In this document: positions 27,621 to 36,205 of the stretch, one piece after another | Numbering within the stretch: the stretch's first letter is position 1 | Layout of the letters: each line of letters begins with the position of its first letter | Assembly (NCBI RefSeq): GCF_900109035.1 | Contig: NZ_FNYD01000001.1 | Coordinates: 124,001-188,000 of the forward strand | Direction of reading: 5' to 3' | Length of the DNA stretch: 64,000 bases | Source of the DNA: Cribrihabitans marinus | Lineage (GTDB): Bacteria > Pseudomonadota > Alphaproteobacteria > Rhodobacterales > Rhodobacteraceae | Position numbers and translations under genes: made by a program | The notes under the pieces: model-generated | What the model saw: the letters and a program-made list of their open reading frames with translations, nothing else | Database searches by the model: none | Told to the model about the DNA's origin: nothing

Positions 27621-28852
27621 GCGGCGGCCCGGTCGGTGTATTTCGACAGGCTGCGCTCGATCCGCGAGCGCGACGGCCCCCGCCCGGCATAGCGCACGGC
27701 CAGCGTGCCGGGCCCCGCGGTGATGCGGAAATAGTCATAGTCGCCGGGGCGGTCGAAGGCGCAGAGATACTGGAAATGCAGCCGGAAGAACCGCCAGCGC
27801 AGCGCCGCACGCCGCTCGCGGCTGAGCGTGTGCGTGAACGCCGCCGAAATCACCAGCGGCCAGCGTTTCTCGCGCGGGGCGACCCCCGACACCGCCACCG
27901 GGTCGCACAATGCAAAGCAGCACCCGTCACCGGGCGCCGAGACATCCACCCATGTGAGGTCGTCGCGCCGGCTCAGCAGGTGCAGATCGGCGCGCAGCCG
28001 TCGGGCCTCGGGCAGGAAGGAGACCATCGGCACGACCTGTCCCAAGGTCAGCAGGGACAGTGCCGGGCCGGCTTCGGGTGCGCGCACCTCGCGCATCAGA
28101 TCGGCCAGGACCGAGATGCCCAGATGTGCGCCCGAGCTGTGCCCCACCACCAGAACCTCGTCCACCTCGGACGCCAAGGCGGCCCGGATCCGCGCACGAA
28201 ACGCTGCCAGCCGCGCCTCCAGCTCGGCCGGATAGGCGCCTTTGTCGCGGGCGGTATGGGCATAGTCATGCATCAGGTAGTGGGCAAAGAACCGCCCGTC
28301 GAGCCGCCGGAACGCGCGTAGCACCCACCAGGCCGCCGCAAGCCCCGCGAGTCCGGCCAGAACCCGGCCCGCCAGCCCCGCCCAGGGCTCCAGCAGCAAA
28401 CCCAGGGCCACGCCGCCCCCCGCAACGGCCAGGGCCAGCAGCAATTGCAGCAGCAGGAAGCCCACCGGATAGAGCGCGGCGATCACCGGCCCCTTCCTGA
28501 GCCGCATCAGCCGCCACAGCGCCCCGGTGCCGATATAGGTGGCGGCCGTGCGCAACAGCTGAAGATAGGTGCCCGGGATCGTGGCCGACATGCTGTGCTG
28601 CACGATATCCGACCAGACCAGAACCTCGAAATCCGCCTCGACCCGCTGCCCGTCCTGTTGCGACGAGACCCGCCACCCCGACGTCCCGTCCGCGCTTGCC
28701 GATACCGTCAGCTCATAGCCCGAAATCCGCGCCTGCTCGGCCCCTTCCCGGCGATAGAGTTCGCGGTAGCGGCGCGGCGGGAACGGGTCATAGCCCGGGA
28801 TGTAGAACACCCGGCGGCGGCGAACGCTGGTGTCGGGGGGCGCACTGCTCAT
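27617..28852 (-). CDS. Membrane-anchored alpha/beta hydrolase-like protein
   Basis: A 411-residue protein with RRRVFYIPGYDPFPPRRY at the N-terminus, two strongly hydrophobic helices near residues 123-152 and 157-178, and a nucleophile elbow GHSSG at 237-241 (Ser239). Late Asp and His residues could complete the triad. It could be a lipase or esterase acting at the inner membrane. ATG at 28852 has GAGGTCGAGCC upstream. It is the first gene of a two-gene operon with the P450, which suggests a shared lipid-like substrate. Confidence 0.75.
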   Translation of the reverse strand: MSSAPPDTSVRRRRVFYIPGYDPFPPRRYRELYRREGAEQARISGYELTVSASADGTSGWRVSSQQDGQRVEADFEVLVWSDIVQHSMSATIPGTYLQLLRTAATYIGTGALWRLMRLRKGPVIAALYPVGFLLLQLLLALAVAGGGVALGLLLEPWAGLAGRVLAGLAGLAAAWWVLRAFRRLDGRFFAHYLMHDYAHTARDKGAYPAELEARLAAFRARIRAALASEVDEVLVVGHSSGAHLGISVLADLMREVRAPEAGPALSLLTLGQVVPMVSFLPEARRLRADLHLLSRRDDLTWVDVSAPGDGCCFALCDPVAVSGVAPREKRWPLVISAAFTHTLSRERRAALRWRFFRLHFQYLCAFDRPGDYDYFRITAGPGTLAVRYAGRGPSRSRIERSLSKYTDRAAA

Positions 28853-28946
28853 GGCTCGACCTCTTATCGGCGCAAGCCTAGCGCGCAACCGGCCGGCTGA
28901 GAAGGATCCGCCGCGACATCCGGCCGAAAATACCTTCGGAGGTGAA

Positions 28947-28971
28947 TTGCCCCGGACATGGTCCGGGGCAA
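28947..28971 (-). terminator. Hairpin after ccdA
   Basis: TTGCCCCGGAC-ATG-GTCCGGGGCAA, an 11-bp stem with a three-base loop between ccdA and the hydrolase gene. A second small stem (AGGGGGC/GCCCCCT, 28973-28991) lies next to it. They belong to a repeated intergenic element described in the findings. Confidence 0.5.
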
Positions 28972-28999
28972 GAGGGGGCGGACAGCCCCCTTGTCGGGC

Positions 29000-29752
29000 T
29001 CAGCCGAGGACCGCAAGCCCGGGAAAGGTCTCCAAAAGCCACCAGGAGAAGGCCGAGAACAGCCCCGCGACCAGCATCACCCCGACCACGACCAGCAGGC
29101 CGCCCATGACCTTCTCGATCAGGTTCATGTGCCGCTTGAGCCGGTTCATCAACCTCATGGAACCGGTCAGGAACACCGCCGCCAGAATGAAGGGAATCCC
29201 CATCCCGGCCGCGTAGATGGCCAGCAGAAGCGTTCCCCGGGTGACCGACGCCTCCGATGCCGCCAGCGACAGGATCGCGCCCAGTTGCGGGCCGAGGCAA
29301 GGCGTCCAGCCAAAGGCGAAGGCCAGGCCGAGGATATAGGCGCCAAAGGCTGAGCCGCCCGATTGTCCGGCCTCCATCCGTGCCTCGCGGTCCAGGATCG
29401 GGATGCGGAAGACGCCGAGAAAATGCAGCCCGAACACGATCACGACCGCGCCCGAGATGCGCGCGAACAGCACCTGGTTCTGCAAGAAGAACGCGCCCAA
29501 GGCCGAGGCTGTGAAGCCCAGGAACAGGAACACCGTCGACAGGCCCAGCACGAAGAACAGCGCCGCCACGATCGCCTTGCGTCTTGCCCGCGACACGCCC
29601 TGGATCTCGCCGATGGTCACACCGCTCATATAGGCAAGATAGGGCGGAACGATGGGCAGCACGCAGGGGCTGAGAAAACTGATGACCCCGGCCAGCAACG
29701 CCACAGTCATGGCAGGGATCAGCCCTGCGTCGATGATCTCAATTCCGAACAT
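29000..29752 (-). CDS. ccdA: Cytochrome c biogenesis / thiol-disulfide transporter CcdA
   Basis: A 250-residue membrane protein with six helices. The redox cysteines are in LSPCVLPIVPPYLAYM and FGWTPCLGPQLG, the two conserved CcdA helices. It passes electrons from cytoplasmic thioredoxin to periplasmic apocytochrome c and other thiols. ATG at 29752 begins MFGIEIID. It is divergent from the TusA-like gene. Other c-type maturation genes (ccmF, ccmH) are about 14 kb away in the window. Confidence 0.93.
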   Translation of the reverse strand: MFGIEIIDAGLIPAMTVALLAGVISFLSPCVLPIVPPYLAYMSGVTIGEIQGVSRARRKAIVAALFFVLGLSTVFLFLGFTASALGAFFLQNQVLFARISGAVVIVFGLHFLGVFRIPILDREARMEAGQSGGSAFGAYILGLAFAFGWTPCLGPQLGAILSLAASEASVTRGTLLLAIYAAGMGIPFILAAVFLTGSMRLMNRLKRHMNLIEKVMGGLLVVVGVMLVAGLFSAFSWWLLETFPGLAVLG

Positions 29753-29863
29753 GGAGTCAGCCTATAGGCGATCGCACGGGCAAGGTCACTGGCACGGCGG
29801 TCACATCCCCGTGCTGCGGCCGCACCGCTGGACAAGTTGCCGGCGGCGGAATATCCCGCCCCC

Positions 29864-30097
29864 ATGAGCGAGCAAGGCGAGACACTCGACGCGCTGGGGC
29901 TGCTGTGCCCCCTGCCCGTCCTCAAGGCGCGCAAGCGTCTCAAGGCGCTGCCCGATGGCGCGCTCCTGCGGGTGCTGGCCGACGATCCTGCAGCGATCGT
30001 GGACATCCCGCATTTCTGCACCGAGGCCGGACATGCCCTGCTGGATCGGGCCGAGGGCGACGGTCACCACGTCTATGTGATTCGAAAGGGCGGCTGA
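29864..30097 (+). CDS. TusA-family sulfurtransferase
   Basis: A 77-residue protein with the TusA signature LDALGLLCPLPVLKARKRL, Cys15 being the sulfur carrier. TusA-like proteins relay sulfur for tRNA thiolation, molybdenum cofactor or sulfur metabolism. No dedicated partner is adjacent; ccdA is divergent. The Shine-Dalgarno is poor (GGCGGCGGA 13 bases upstream). A strong terminator lies 67 bases downstream. Confidence 0.88.
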   Translation: MSEQGETLDALGLLCPLPVLKARKRLKALPDGALLRVLADDPAAIVDIPHFCTEAGHALLDRAEGDGHHVYVIRKGG

Positions 30098-30163
30098 GCG
30101 GTCAGAACGCCCCGGATCGAAAAAGGCGGTCCCGAGGTCCAGCCTCTGGCGGTAGTTGTTGAT

Positions 30164-30190
30164 AACCCCGCTGATTGCTCAGCGGGGTTT
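30164..30190 (+). terminator. Intrinsic terminator after the TusA-like gene
   Basis: AACCCCGCTGA-TTGC-TCAGCGGGGTT, an 11-bp stem with a four-base loop and a T at the end. It separates the tusA-like gene from the toxin-antitoxin module. Confidence 0.85.
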
Positions 30191-30264
30191 GCCAATTCAG
30201 GGCTTCAAGTGTCGAGGAAATCTTCGGGCGCTTCTCTGGTTGCACCTTATGCCTCGTTCGAGTT

Positions 30265-30283
30265 TGTATTACATTGTATTACA
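30265..30283 (+). promoter_or_regulatory. Operator of the toxin-antitoxin module
   Basis: TGTATTACA occurs twice (30265-30273 and 30275-30283), forming a 10-base direct repeat; each copy is itself a palindrome around the central T. Such paired TGTAnTACA sites are typical binding sites of RHH antitoxins that repress their own operon. They lie 22 bases upstream of the antitoxin start. Confidence 0.7.
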
Positions 30284-30305
30284 GAGCAGGCGAAAGGGCT
30301 AAGCA

Positions 30306-30590
30306 TTGGGTACCGCACCTTACTCAATTCGTCTTGACGACGAGCTCAGGCAATCGCTCGAGCGCGAAGCGGAGATCGAAGATCGACCGCCCACTCAGCT
30401 CGCGGTGCGTGCCATTCGCTCAATGCTGGAAGCCAAGGCCGCAAAGCGTGCAGCTGTTGAGGCTGCTCTGGAACAGGCAGATCAGGGGAAGTTCATTTCC
30501 GCCGAGACGATGAATGACTGGATCGACTCTTGGGACACTGAGGATGAGGTTCCCGTCCCGAAAGCCGACATCACGCCCGACAGCGCGTGA
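30306..30590 (+). CDS. RHH (CopG/ParD/RelB-like) antitoxin
   Basis: A 94-residue protein. The N-terminal strand YSIRLDDELRQSLEREA and helices with PPTQLAVRAIRSMLE form a ribbon-helix-helix DNA-binding domain; the C-terminal DQGKFISAETMNDWIDSW is the toxin-wrapping segment seen in RelB/ParD antitoxins. The start is TTG at 30306, supported by AAAGGG seven bases upstream; there is no ATG in frame near it. The stop overlaps the toxin GTG start (GTGA). Confidence 0.87.
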   Translation: MGTAPYSIRLDDELRQSLEREAEIEDRPPTQLAVRAIRSMLEAKAAKRAAVEAALEQADQGKFISAETMNDWIDSWDTEDEVPVPKADITPDSA

Positions 30591-30868
30591 AGATCGTATT
30601 CCTCGAAGATACGACGCGGGACATCCAATGGTTCCGCTACCACTACCGGTCCGTCTTTCCTGAAGGCAGCGCAAAAGCCCGTGATCACTTGAAAGCCATC
30701 CAGAATACGCTGGCGGCCAACCCCTATGCCGGTCACCCAAGCGATGCTTGCGAAAACATGCGCGAACTCTCGATCCCTCGGACACCGTTCACGCTCATTT
30801 ACCGCGTGGCATCGACCCGAATTGAGATTTTGCGTCTCTGGGATACCAGGCAAAGCACTGGTTATTGA
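30587..30868 (+). CDS. RelE/ParE-family toxin
   Basis: A 93-residue protein with the compact ParE/RelE fold: IVFLEDTTRDIQWFRYHY at the N-terminus, NPYAGHPSDACENMRELSIP in the middle and FTLIYRVASTRIEILRLWDTR at the end. ParE members poison gyrase, RelE members cut mRNA on the ribosome; the sequence alone does not decide. Translation starts at GTG 30587 and is coupled to the antitoxin. Base composition is lower in GC than the neighbours, which hints at acquisition by transfer. Confidence 0.87.
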   Translation: MKIVFLEDTTRDIQWFRYHYRSVFPEGSAKARDHLKAIQNTLAANPYAGHPSDACENMRELSIPRTPFTLIYRVASTRIEILRLWDTRQSTGY

Positions 30869-30875
30869 TGCGGGA

Positions 30876-30903
30876 AAAGCGGCGCTCAATTTGGCGCCGC
30901 TTT
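30876..30903. terminator. Bidirectional terminator between toxin and rne
   Basis: AAAGCGGCGC and GCGCCGCTTT form a 10-bp stem around an eight-base loop, with A-run and T-run on the two sides. It lies between the convergent toxin and RNase E genes. Confidence 0.8.
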
Positions 30904-30945
30904 CAACACTTGCCGTCGGGGCTGGGCCCGAGGCCCGCCTTCCGC

Positions 30946-33612
30946 TTATCGTCCCAGCGACCACCAGCCGCGTTTCTTGGGCTTGGCCGGCTTGGCCGGT
31001 TCCGCCTCGGCGGTCATGGCCGGCTCGGGTTCGGCCTCGGGTTCCGGCGTCGGCGCGGGGGCCGGCTCGGGCCGGGGCGGTTCGGCCGCCGCCACCGTTT
31101 CCGGCTGCGGTTCGGGATCGGGCTGAACCGGTTCGGCCGGCGGCGCATCGGCGCTCTCCGCCTCCTGGGCCGCAACGGGCTCGACCGGCTCTTCCTTCTT
31201 CTTGCGGCTGCGCGGCGCGCGCTTGCGCTTGGGCTTCTCCTCGGGCGCGTCGGCGCCGACGGGATCCGGTGCCGCCTCGCTGGCCGCCTCGTCCGCGGCC
31301 GCGTCCGCAGCCGGCTCCGGCGCGGGGTCGGCGGCTTTCTTGCGCGTCCGGGTGCGCTTTGGCTTCGGCTTGGCAGCCTCGCCGGTTTCCTCGGTCTCGG
31401 CCGGCGCCTCTACCACGGCTGCTTCGGTCTGCTCGGTCACATCGGCACCGCTGGTGGCCTCGGCCGCCACGGCGTCCTCGGACCCGTTGTCGCCCTGGCC
31501 GTCGGCCGTGTCGCCGTTGCCGCTGCCGCGCCGCCGCCTGCGGCGACGACGCTTGCGCTTGGGCTTCGGCTCGGTCTCGTCCGTCTCCACCGCAGCTCCG
31601 GGCGCCTCGGGCGCTTCCTCTTCGATCTCTTCCTCGGGATCCGAGGCGTCCACCTGGTCCATCAGCGAGGCATCCACCGACACCACCGGCGCGGTGGCCA
31701 CCGGCACGGCGCGGCTGGCGGTCTTGAACTTCTCCATCGAGAAATCCGGGCTGACCAGATGCGTATCGCCCTCGATCCGCACCGACAGGCCATAGCGCGC
31801 CTCGATCTGCGCCACGTGCTCACGCTTCTGGTTCATCAGGAAATTGGCGATGCTGACCGGGCAGCGCACCAGCACCTCGCGCGAGCGGCGGCGGGTGCCC
31901 TCCTCCTCGATCTGGCGCAGGATGCTCAGCGCCATGTTGTCGTCGGACCGGATCAGGCCGGTGCCGTGACAGGCCGGGCACGGCTGCGTCGTCGCCTCGA
32001 TCATGCCGGGGCGCAGGCGCTGGCGCGACATCTCCAGCAGGCCGAAGCCCGAAATGCGGCCCACCTGGATCCGGGCGCGGTCGGTCTTGAGCTTGTCCTT
32101 GAGGCGCTTTTCCACCGCGTTGTTGTTCTTGCGCTCGTCCATGTCGATGAAGTCGATCACGATCAGACCGGCCAGGTCGCGCAGGCGCAGCTGGCGGGCC
32201 ACCTCCTCGGACGCTTCCAGATTGGTCTTGAGCGCGGTTTCCTCGATCGAGCCTTCCTTGGTGGCCCGGCCCGAGTTCACGTCGATCGCCACCAGTGCCT
32301 CGGTCACGCCGATCACGATGTAGCCGCCGGATTTCAGCTGCACGGTCGGGTTGAACATCCCCGCAAGGTAGCTTTCCACCTGGTAGCGCGCAAACAGCGG
32401 CAGCGCATCCTCGTAGCGCCGCACGTTCTTGGCATGGGACGGCATGATCATCTTCATGAAGTCCTTGGCGATGCGGTAGCCGCCATCCCCCTCGACCAGA
32501 ACCTCGTCGATGTCGCGGTTGTAGAGGTCGCGGATCGAGCGTTTGATCAGGTCGCCTTCCTCGTAGATCTTGGCCGGCGCGATGGATTTCAGCGTCAGCT
32601 CGCGGATCTGTTCCCACAGTCGCTGCAGGTATTCGTAGTCGCGCTTGATCTCGGCCTTCGTCCGCTTGGCCCCCGCGGTGCGCACGATCAGGCCCGCGCC
32701 GCGCGGCACGTCCATCGTGCCCGCGATCTCCTTGAGCTTCTTGCGGTCGGCGGCGTTGGTGATCTTGCGGCTGATCCCGCCGCCACGGGCGGTGTTGGGC
32801 ATCAGCACGCAATACCGGCCGGCGAGGCTGAGATAGGTGGTCAGAGCCGCGCCCTTGTTGCCGCGTTCTTCCTTGACCACCTGCACCAGCATCACCTGGC
32901 GGACCTTGACGACCTCCTGGATCTTGTACTTGCGCGGACGCGGCTTGCGCGCCGGGCGGATATCCTCGCTGTCATCCTCGTCGGCGACGGATTCGATGTC
33001 GTCGTCGCGGGTTGCGGCGTCGGTGTGTTTGTCGTCCTCGGCCTCGTCGCGGGAATCGGTTTCAGCGTTCTCGTCGGTGTCCAGCGGCTCTTCGACCGGG
33101 GTCTCCTCGACGCGCTCGATCGGCGACGTGCCCTCGGGCACGTCGTCGCCGGAACCCTCGGCGTCCAGGTCGATGGTCTCCATCCCGGTGATCTCACCGT
33201 CGACGTCGCGCGTCTCGATCGGGTCGTCGCTGGACAGGTCCTGGGCCTTGCCGCGCGACCGGCGACGCGGCTTGCGCTTGCCGCCGCCCTCCTCGGCCTC
33301 GTCCCGGGCCTTCTGCGCCTCGGCATAGGCGCGTTCTTCCTCCATCAGCGCCTCGCGGTCGGCGACCGGGATCTGGTAGTAGTCGGGATGGATCTCGGAG
33401 AACGCGAGGAACCCGTGGCGGTTGCCGCCATAGTCCACAAAGGCCGCCTGCAGCGACGGCTCGACGCGCGTCACTTTCGCGAGATAGATGTTGCCAGCTA
33501 GCTGGCGCTTGTTCTCGGATTCAAAGTCGAATTCCTCGACCTTGTTGCCGTCCACCACCACGACGCGGGTCTCTTCCGCGTGGGTGGCGTCAATGAGCAT
33601 TTTCTTAGCCAT
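30946..33612 (-). CDS. rne: Ribonuclease E/G
   Basis: An 888-residue endoribonuclease, the core of the RNA degradosome. The S1 domain at the N-terminus is interrupted by a long acidic insert (about residues 110-250, many Asp/Glu). The catalytic core has VAIDVNSGRATKEG and GLIVIDFIDMDERKN with the metal-binding aspartates, and CPACHGTG forms the zinc link. The C-terminal third is low-complexity, with basic Arg blocks (KPKRKRRRRRRRR) and Pro/Ala/Glu-rich stretches for RNA and partner binding. ATG at 33612 follows AAGGA. A long untranslated leader is likely. Confidence 0.95.
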   Translation of the reverse strand: MAKKMLIDATHAEETRVVVVDGNKVEEFDFESENKRQLAGNIYLAKVTRVEPSLQAAFVDYGGNRHGFLAFSEIHPDYYQIPVADREALMEEERAYAEAQKARDEAEEGGGKRKPRRRSRGKAQDLSSDDPIETRDVDGEITGMETIDLDAEGSGDDVPEGTSPIERVEETPVEEPLDTDENAETDSRDEAEDDKHTDAATRDDDIESVADEDDSEDIRPARKPRPRKYKIQEVVKVRQVMLVQVVKEERGNKGAALTTYLSLAGRYCVLMPNTARGGGISRKITNAADRKKLKEIAGTMDVPRGAGLIVRTAGAKRTKAEIKRDYEYLQRLWEQIRELTLKSIAPAKIYEEGDLIKRSIRDLYNRDIDEVLVEGDGGYRIAKDFMKMIMPSHAKNVRRYEDALPLFARYQVESYLAGMFNPTVQLKSGGYIVIGVTEALVAIDVNSGRATKEGSIEETALKTNLEASEEVARQLRLRDLAGLIVIDFIDMDERKNNNAVEKRLKDKLKTDRARIQVGRISGFGLLEMSRQRLRPGMIEATTQPCPACHGTGLIRSDDNMALSILRQIEEEGTRRRSREVLVRCPVSIANFLMNQKREHVAQIEARYGLSVRIEGDTHLVSPDFSMEKFKTASRAVPVATAPVVSVDASLMDQVDASDPEEEIEEEAPEAPGAAVETDETEPKPKRKRRRRRRRRGSGNGDTADGQGDNGSEDAVAAEATSGADVTEQTEAAVVEAPAETEETGEAAKPKPKRTRTRKKAADPAPEPAADAAADEAASEAAPDPVGADAPEEKPKRKRAPRSRKKKEEPVEPVAAQEAESADAPPAEPVQPDPEPQPETVAAAEPPRPEPAPAPTPEPEAEPEPAMTAEAEPAKPAKPKKRGWWSLGR

Positions 33613-34042
33613 AAGTCCTTGCTGCACCAGGTATTCGGCACAGATCGCCCGCCTCCGGGCGGAGCGGCGTGTCGATACAGGTGTCTTGTCTGTGCGATTG
33701 TGGACGCGGCGAAACAGGGTCGGGGCTGTGCCCTCCCTGCCCGAACACTCGATCTGTGCGCGCGCGTCATCGCGGTTCTTCTCCGACAGGCGGGGCGCTT
33801 GCACCCGTCGCCTGCCCATTTGTTCCTTTCATCCGGATCGCTCCGGGCGAAGGCGCTCTCGTGCCCCGCATTGCGGGACGCAATCGGTCTGCCCTGCCAG
33901 TTGGGTTTTCCAGCTGCGGCAAGGCAGCGAATCTCTCACTTGGGCGCTCAAAGGTCGCGGGGACCGGCCCGTTCGATCAACATAATGGCAGTGCCCTGTG
34001 AAACACAATGGCGAAAACGCGCCCACGCGAGGCGCCGCCGGA
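33613..34042. other. Long region upstream of rne, probable 5' leader
   Basis: 430 bases hold no credible gene on either strand. On the minus strand TTGTGT (34003-34008) and ATTATG (33981-33986), 16 bases apart, are a weak promoter candidate that would give a leader of about 360 bases. RNase E mRNAs are known for long autoregulatory leaders, so such a role is plausible here but not shown. Confidence 0.4.
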
Positions 34043-34852
34043 TCAGAGGCCGAATTCGAGGACCAATGGCCGATGGTCGGACATCTCGGGCCGCGCTGGC
34101 ACGTCGAAGGCGCGCAGGCGCAGCTGTGGCGATACCAGCATGTAATCGGCCAGCCGCACCGGCTTGGGATAGAGTGTGGTCCGCGTATCGGCATGACCGC
34201 CCGTGGTCACCAGATCGACCAGCCCGCCAACCAGCAAGGCCCGGAAACCGGCCGTGTCCGGCGTGAGGTTGAAGTCGCCCGCCAGAACGGTGGGCTCCCC
34301 GGGCCGCCGAAACACCTCGAGCCTCCGCATCACGGCCTCGGACTGCGCCAGCCGGGCCGTCGTGTCGCCCTTGCCCGAGGGATCGCGCAACCCGTGAAAA
34401 TGCGCGACCACCAGCCCGGCGCCGGCATCGGGATCGTGGATCCGCGCCATCTGCATGGTGCGCGGCACAGGCTGCGGCCCCCAGCCATTGCCGCGATAGG
34501 CGCCATGCACGAAAGCCGACGATTGCTCGGTCATCGCCAGATCGCCCCGGCACCAGAGCGCCAGCCCGTGTTCCGAGACATGGCGCCCACCCTCGGTGTC
34601 GACCAGATGGCCGCGGGTGGCCGGGCTGAACCAGGCCTGGTGGCGCGGCAGACAGCGCGAAATGTCGCCAAAGAGATCGGCGCGCTGCCACAGCTCGCGA
34701 TCCGCATCGCGGTAAATCAGCCAGTCGGGGCCGGCCGCAGGCGCGCGCGTGACCTCCTGCAGGCACAGGATGTCGGGGGCCTGATCGGCCACCCAGTCGC
34801 GCAGCGTGGGCCAGACCTTGCCGCCCCACGCGTTGAGCGAGACCAGGCGCAC
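34043..34852 (-). CDS. Endonuclease/exonuclease/phosphatase family protein
   Basis: A 269-residue EEP-fold enzyme. Landmarks are RLVSLNAWGG with Asn, ILCLQEV with the metal Glu, LAGDFNLTP with Asp and Asn, and MSDHRPLV with the terminal Asp-His pair. It is distinct from the EEP protein at the left edge of the window. The substrate is unknown. The start is GTG at 34852, three bases after the dctD stop codon, so it may be the third gene of the dctBD operon. Confidence 0.87.
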   Translation of the reverse strand: MRLVSLNAWGGKVWPTLRDWVADQAPDILCLQEVTRAPAAGPDWLIYRDADRELWQRADLFGDISRCLPRHQAWFSPATRGHLVDTEGGRHVSEHGLALWCRGDLAMTEQSSAFVHGAYRGNGWGPQPVPRTMQMARIHDPDAGAGLVVAHFHGLRDPSGKGDTTARLAQSEAVMRRLEVFRRPGEPTVLAGDFNLTPDTAGFRALLVGGLVDLVTTGGHADTRTTLYPKPVRLADYMLVSPQLRLRAFDVPARPEMSDHRPLVLEFGL

Positions 34853-34855
34853 GGG

Positions 34856-36190
34856 TCAGACGTAATCCGACCGCTGCAGCCCGTATTTGGCCATCTTCTC
34901 GTTCAGGGTCCGGCGCGGCAGGCACAGCTCGTCCATCACCGCGGCGATCGAGCCCTTGTGGCGGCGCATGGTGTTGTCGATCAGCATCCGTTCGAACGCC
35001 TCGACATATTCCTTGAGCGGTTTGCCCTCGGTGGTCATCACCGGCTGCATGTCCTCGTGATCGGACATCAGCAGCGAGGCGATCGTCCCCGAGCCGCGCC
35101 GCGCCTGAAGCACCGCGCGTTCGGCGATGTTGATCAGCTGGCGCACATTGCCCGGCCACGGCGCCTGCAGCAGCTGCGCGGCCTCCTGGGCGCTGACCTG
35201 CGGTGCATCGCAGCCGTATTCGTCGGCAAACTGCTCCGACAGCCGGGTGAAAAGCGTCAGGATGTCCTCGCCCCGCTGGCGCAGCGGCGGCATTGTGATC
35301 CTGAGCGCGGCCAGACGATAGAACAGGTCGGGGCGCAGCACGTCCTCGCAGGTCTTGCCGGCCTCCTGCAGGTTCGAGATCGCCACGATCCGGGTTTCGG
35401 CGGGCGTGCCCTGCTCGTTCATCACGCTCAGGAGCTTGGCCTGCAGCGTGTCGCTCAGCGCCTCGATATCCTCCAGCACCAGCGTGCCGCCGCGCGCCTC
35501 CTCGATGGCGGGCAGCTCGGTGTCCTCGGGGCGCATCGGGCCGAAGAGACGCTTGGAGAGCGCCTCCTCCTCCAGCGCGGCGCAGGAGATCAGGACGAAT
35601 TTCTTGCCCGCCCGGCTGCCCACCGCGTGCAACGCATGCGCCACAAGCGTCTTGCCTGTGCCGGTCTCGCCGTCGATCAGGACATGGCCGTCGGCCTGGC
35701 CCAGGTCCAGGATGTCCTCGCGCAGGCGCTCCATCACCGGGCTGGCGCCGATCAGCTTCTTCATCAGCTGGGTGCCATCGCTCAACTCGCGCCGCAGCGC
35801 CCGGTTGTCCAGCGTCAGCCGCCGCATGGTCGAGGCCTTCTTGGCCAGTTCCGACATCCGGTCGGGATTGAACGGTTTTTCCAGGAAGTCGAACGCGCCC
35901 ACGCGCATCGCCTCGACCGCCATCGGCACATCCCCGTGGCCGGTGATCATGATCACCGGCAGGGTGCTGTCGCTGCCCATGAGCTTTTTAAGGAACTGGA
36001 TCCCGTCCATGCCCGGCATCTTGATGTCCGAGATCACGATACCCGGGTAATCCGGCCCCAGGGTCTTGAGCGCGTCCTCGGCGCTGGCGAATGTCTCGGT
36101 GTCGTATCCCGACAGCGCCAGCCACTGGCTGATCGACTGCCGCATGTCCTGCTCGTCATCGACGATCGCGATTTTCATAGCCTGTGCCAT
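34856..36190 (-). CDS. dctD: C4-dicarboxylate response regulator DctD, lacking GAFTGA
   Basis: A 444-residue NtrC-type regulator. The receiver domain has Asp55 as the phosphate acceptor (SDIKMPG). The AAA+ domain has Walker A GETGTGKT (174-181) and GGTLVLEDIE as Walker B. A Fis-type helix-turn-helix ends the protein (SIAAVMDELCLPRRTLNEKM). The loop that should carry GAFTGA after LFG (residues 218-233) is shortened and the motif is absent, so sigma-54 contact is doubtful. ATG at 36190 follows AAAGG. It pairs with dctB, 15 bases upstream. Confidence 0.9.
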   Translation of the reverse strand: MAQAMKIAIVDDEQDMRQSISQWLALSGYDTETFASAEDALKTLGPDYPGIVISDIKMPGMDGIQFLKKLMGSDSTLPVIMITGHGDVPMAVEAMRVGAFDFLEKPFNPDRMSELAKKASTMRRLTLDNRALRRELSDGTQLMKKLIGASPVMERLREDILDLGQADGHVLIDGETGTGKTLVAHALHAVGSRAGKKFVLISCAALEEEALSKRLFGPMRPEDTELPAIEEARGGTLVLEDIEALSDTLQAKLLSVMNEQGTPAETRIVAISNLQEAGKTCEDVLRPDLFYRLAALRITMPPLRQRGEDILTLFTRLSEQFADEYGCDAPQVSAQEAAQLLQAPWPGNVRQLINIAERAVLQARRGSGTIASLLMSDHEDMQPVMTTEGKPLKEYVEAFERMLIDNTMRRHKGSIAAVMDELCLPRRTLNEKMAKYGLQRSDYV

Positions 36191-36205
36191 CTCGGACACC
36201 TTTCG

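Noticed and set aside
30865-33501. 878-codon plus-strand frame opposite rne
   Set aside because: The composition is low-complexity and mirrors the rne coding strand.
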